Source: G963663315 sp965204925 | GTDB lineage: Bacteria; Pseudomonadota; Gammaproteobacteria; Arenicellales; Poriferihabitantaceae | Assembly: GCA_965204925.1 (NCBI GenBank) | Contig: OZ242021.1 | Location: 1,240,001 to 1,304,000, forward strand | Length of the DNA: 64,000 nt | Direction of reading: 5' to 3' | Shown: positions 62,593 to 64,000 of the stretch, piece after piece | How the letters are laid out: every line of letters begins with the position of its first letter | How positions within the stretch are numbered: the stretch's first letter is position 1 | Position numbers and translations under genes: made by a program | Notes under the pieces: model-generated | Database searches by the model: none | What the model was told of the DNA's origin: nothing | Seen by the model: only the letters and a program-made list of their open reading frames with translations

Positions 62593-63621
62593 TTACATCG
62601 CTGATGCGGGTGACGGCCTGCGGTCAACACCAACCGGCACGACCGACATGACTGTTCGTTGCCCGCTGCGGGGATGACGGGCTATATGAATCAACAGGTC
62701 GACAGTCTCTGCGATAACCTCCCGTATGATTGCGGTCTGGCGTGGCGCCTGCGCGTTTTCCGCGCACAGTTGCTCCAGCCGTTTCAGGGCAGGAACCGTT
62801 ACATGGCTGTTCATGTCGGTTGCGTCCGCGTGTATCGTGCACACGCCGCCCGGATGCCCGGTATTCCAGCATTTCATCAGCTCCCAGGCTTCGCCTCCAC
62901 GCACTTCACCAATTAATATCCGGTCCGGCCGCTGACGCAGCGCAGAGCGCAGCAACTCAACCATCGTCGTATTTTTTGTCGCGCGGCTGACCACCCGGTT
63001 TCTGGCGTTGCATTGTATTTCGGTCAGATCTTCCAGTATGTACAGCCGCTCATGCGGAAACTGTGCGACGATATGATCAATGACCGCATTTGCCAGCGTG
63101 GTTTTACCGGAGCCGGTTGAACCGGCGATCAGGATATTGCTGTGATCGGTAACAGCCTGATCGATCCGGTTTCTCTGTTGCCCGGTCATTCCACCCGCGG
63201 CCACATATTCATCAAGAGTGATCAGCCGGGACGCTTTTTTCCTTATGGAAAATGTCGGGCCGCCGACCGAGACCGGAGGGATGTTCGCTTCAAATCTCGA
63301 CCCATCCGGCAGTTCGCAACTTAAAACAGGATTGTCCGCTGTAATGGTGATCTGATGCCAGGCGGCAACCGCGTTGATTGCCGTCATGGCGCCGTTAGCG
63401 GATAAATATCCGGCCTCAATCATGGGTTGGCCGAGACGTTCGACCCAGATTGCGCCATCCGCATTGCGCAAAATATCGGTGACGTCATTGTCGCATAATG
63501 CTTGGCCTACGACGTCGCCCAATGCCCGATCGATTTGGGCCAGCACACGCCTGCCAGCGTCCGTGGCATTATTCATGTCTGCCGTCAGCGCAAAAACGGC
63601 TTGTTGTAGTTGTCTGATCAT
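62593..63621 (-). CDS. trbB: TrbB/VirB11-family conjugal transfer ATPase
   Basis: This 342-residue secretion ATPase of type IV systems has Walker A AGSTGSGKTTLANAV, the Asp box YILEDLTEIQC, Walker B RILIGEVRGGEAWELM and the His box GGVCTIHADATDMNSH. It is intact. It is divergent from the membrane protein at 63706, and the two mark the start of a conjugative module beyond the window edge. A start at the Met 15 codons in is also possible. Confidence 0.88.
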   Translation of the reverse strand: MIRQLQQAVFALTADMNNATDAGRRVLAQIDRALGDVVGQALCDNDVTDILRNADGAIWVERLGQPMIEAGYLSANGAMTAINAVAAWHQITITADNPVLSCELPDGSRFEANIPPVSVGGPTFSIRKKASRLITLDEYVAAGGMTGQQRNRIDQAVTDHSNILIAGSTGSGKTTLANAVIDHIVAQFPHERLYILEDLTEIQCNARNRVVSRATKNTTMVELLRSALRQRPDRILIGEVRGGEAWELMKCWNTGHPGGVCTIHADATDMNSHVTVPALKRLEQLCAENAQAPRQTAIIREVIAETVDLLIHIARHPRSGQRTVMSVVPVGVDRRPSPASAM

Positions 63622-63705
63622 CCATTTGCTACAATTCCTGAAAATACTATCATTTATATGCTATAGTCATCAATCATAGTACATTTAACTCTTTTTGTGT
63701 GTTAA

Positions 63706-64000
63706 ATGAAGAAATCCGACCATAAAAATGCAGATTATGGTTTGCGCGAGACCCGCCATCCGGGTCGCACGGAGCAGCCGAAAATCCGGGCGCGGGACAT
63801 TTTTGTCGTGGTTGTGATGGGGGTTGTGTTCTCCATTTTCATCACTCGGGAATTTGCCGGACTGATGGGCTACCAACGGGTATTGGGGACACCTTTATAC
63901 AGCGATGTCTACCTGCCCTGGAAATGGGTGTTTTGGAGTATCGAGTTCGATCTGTTGAAGTATCCGTCGATAAGGGAGGTCCTTGCCCGCAACGGCAGTT
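63706..64000 (+). CDS. Probable TraG/VirD4-type coupling protein, 3' end outside window
   Basis: The first 98 residues are visible. A basic, polar N-terminus is followed by a hydrophobic helix (DIFVVVVMGVVFSIFI) and LYSDVYLPWKWVFWSIEF, which resembles the membrane-proximal region of TraG/VirD4 coupling proteins. The gene is divergent from trbB. The ATPase motifs lie beyond the window, so identity is probable, not shown. Confidence 0.5.
   Translation, partial: MKKSDHKNADYGLRETRHPGRTEQPKIRARDIFVVVVMGVVFSIFITREFAGLMGYQRVLGTPLYSDVYLPWKWVFWSIEFDLLKYPSIREVLARNGS

Overview
This window looks like part of a gammaproteobacterial chromosome, probably from an uncultured marine or host-associated lineage. 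That placement is inferred from gene content: HemW, TrhO, RarA, MoaC/MoeA, a TusA plus TusBCD/DsrEFH set, a glycine-betaine ABC transporter and phytanoyl-CoA-dioxygenase-like proteins. No rRNA or tRNA gene was found, so a genus cannot be given. Housekeeping blocks alternate with accessory DNA carrying many mobile-element remnants, single-base frameshifts and decayed defence genes.

Layout. 0-7.7 kb: a LytS/LytR-type two-component pair, hemW, a LolA-like/MMPL exporter pair and a sulfatase. 7.8-8.2 kb: a small exported protein. 8.6-16.0 kb: a compact AT-richer seven-gene minus-strand operon (85-aa protein, ParB-like, PD-(D/E)XK nuclease, SNF2 helicase, second ParB-like, radical SAM, HSP90/GHKL ATPase) that matches no named system I know. 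16.2-17.6 kb: a sulfur-relay cluster. 17.8-18.7 kb: a frameshifted dioxygenase. 19.1-22.6 kb: a membrane-anchored LuxR-type regulator, an alpha/alpha-toroid protein, a membrane protein ending in 34 Gly-Asp repeats, and an aspartyl/asparaginyl beta-hydroxylase, suggesting an enzyme and substrate pair. 22.7-26.4 kb: proX, proV, proW. 26.4-27.2 kb: an orphan DNA methyltransferase.

27.3-45.7 kb is a recombination-scarred defence and mobile region. It holds an insertion sequence with iterated ends, an RTX protein, and three mosaic copies of an AAA/STAND-like ATPase with C-terminal ankyrin-like repeats. One of those copies overlaps the start of a 1.6k-residue Type ISP-like restriction-modification enzyme; another is followed only by that enzyme's first codons. 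A deoxyribosyltransferase-like effector gene is interrupted by IS5-family and IS1634-family DNA, and TcmP/DUF5131 remnants are present. 45.8-56.1 kb returns to core genes: a branched-chain aminotransferase, an EamA transporter, rarA, a CPA2 antiporter, moaC, moeA, a PhyH-like dioxygenase, an ABM-domain protein, an ATM1-type ABC exporter and trhO.

56.0-62.5 kb is a decayed BREX-like island: a truncated IS1595 transposase, a probable methyltransferase tail, a frameshifted PHP/SMC-like ATPase, an AlbA_2/GHKL protein, and pglZ and brxL fragments. It is bracketed by a 48-bp imperfect repeat of the 3' end of trhO, which suggests a site-specific insertion. 62.6-64.0 kb begins a conjugation module with a TrbB/VirB11 ATPase and the start of a probable TraG/VirD4 protein.
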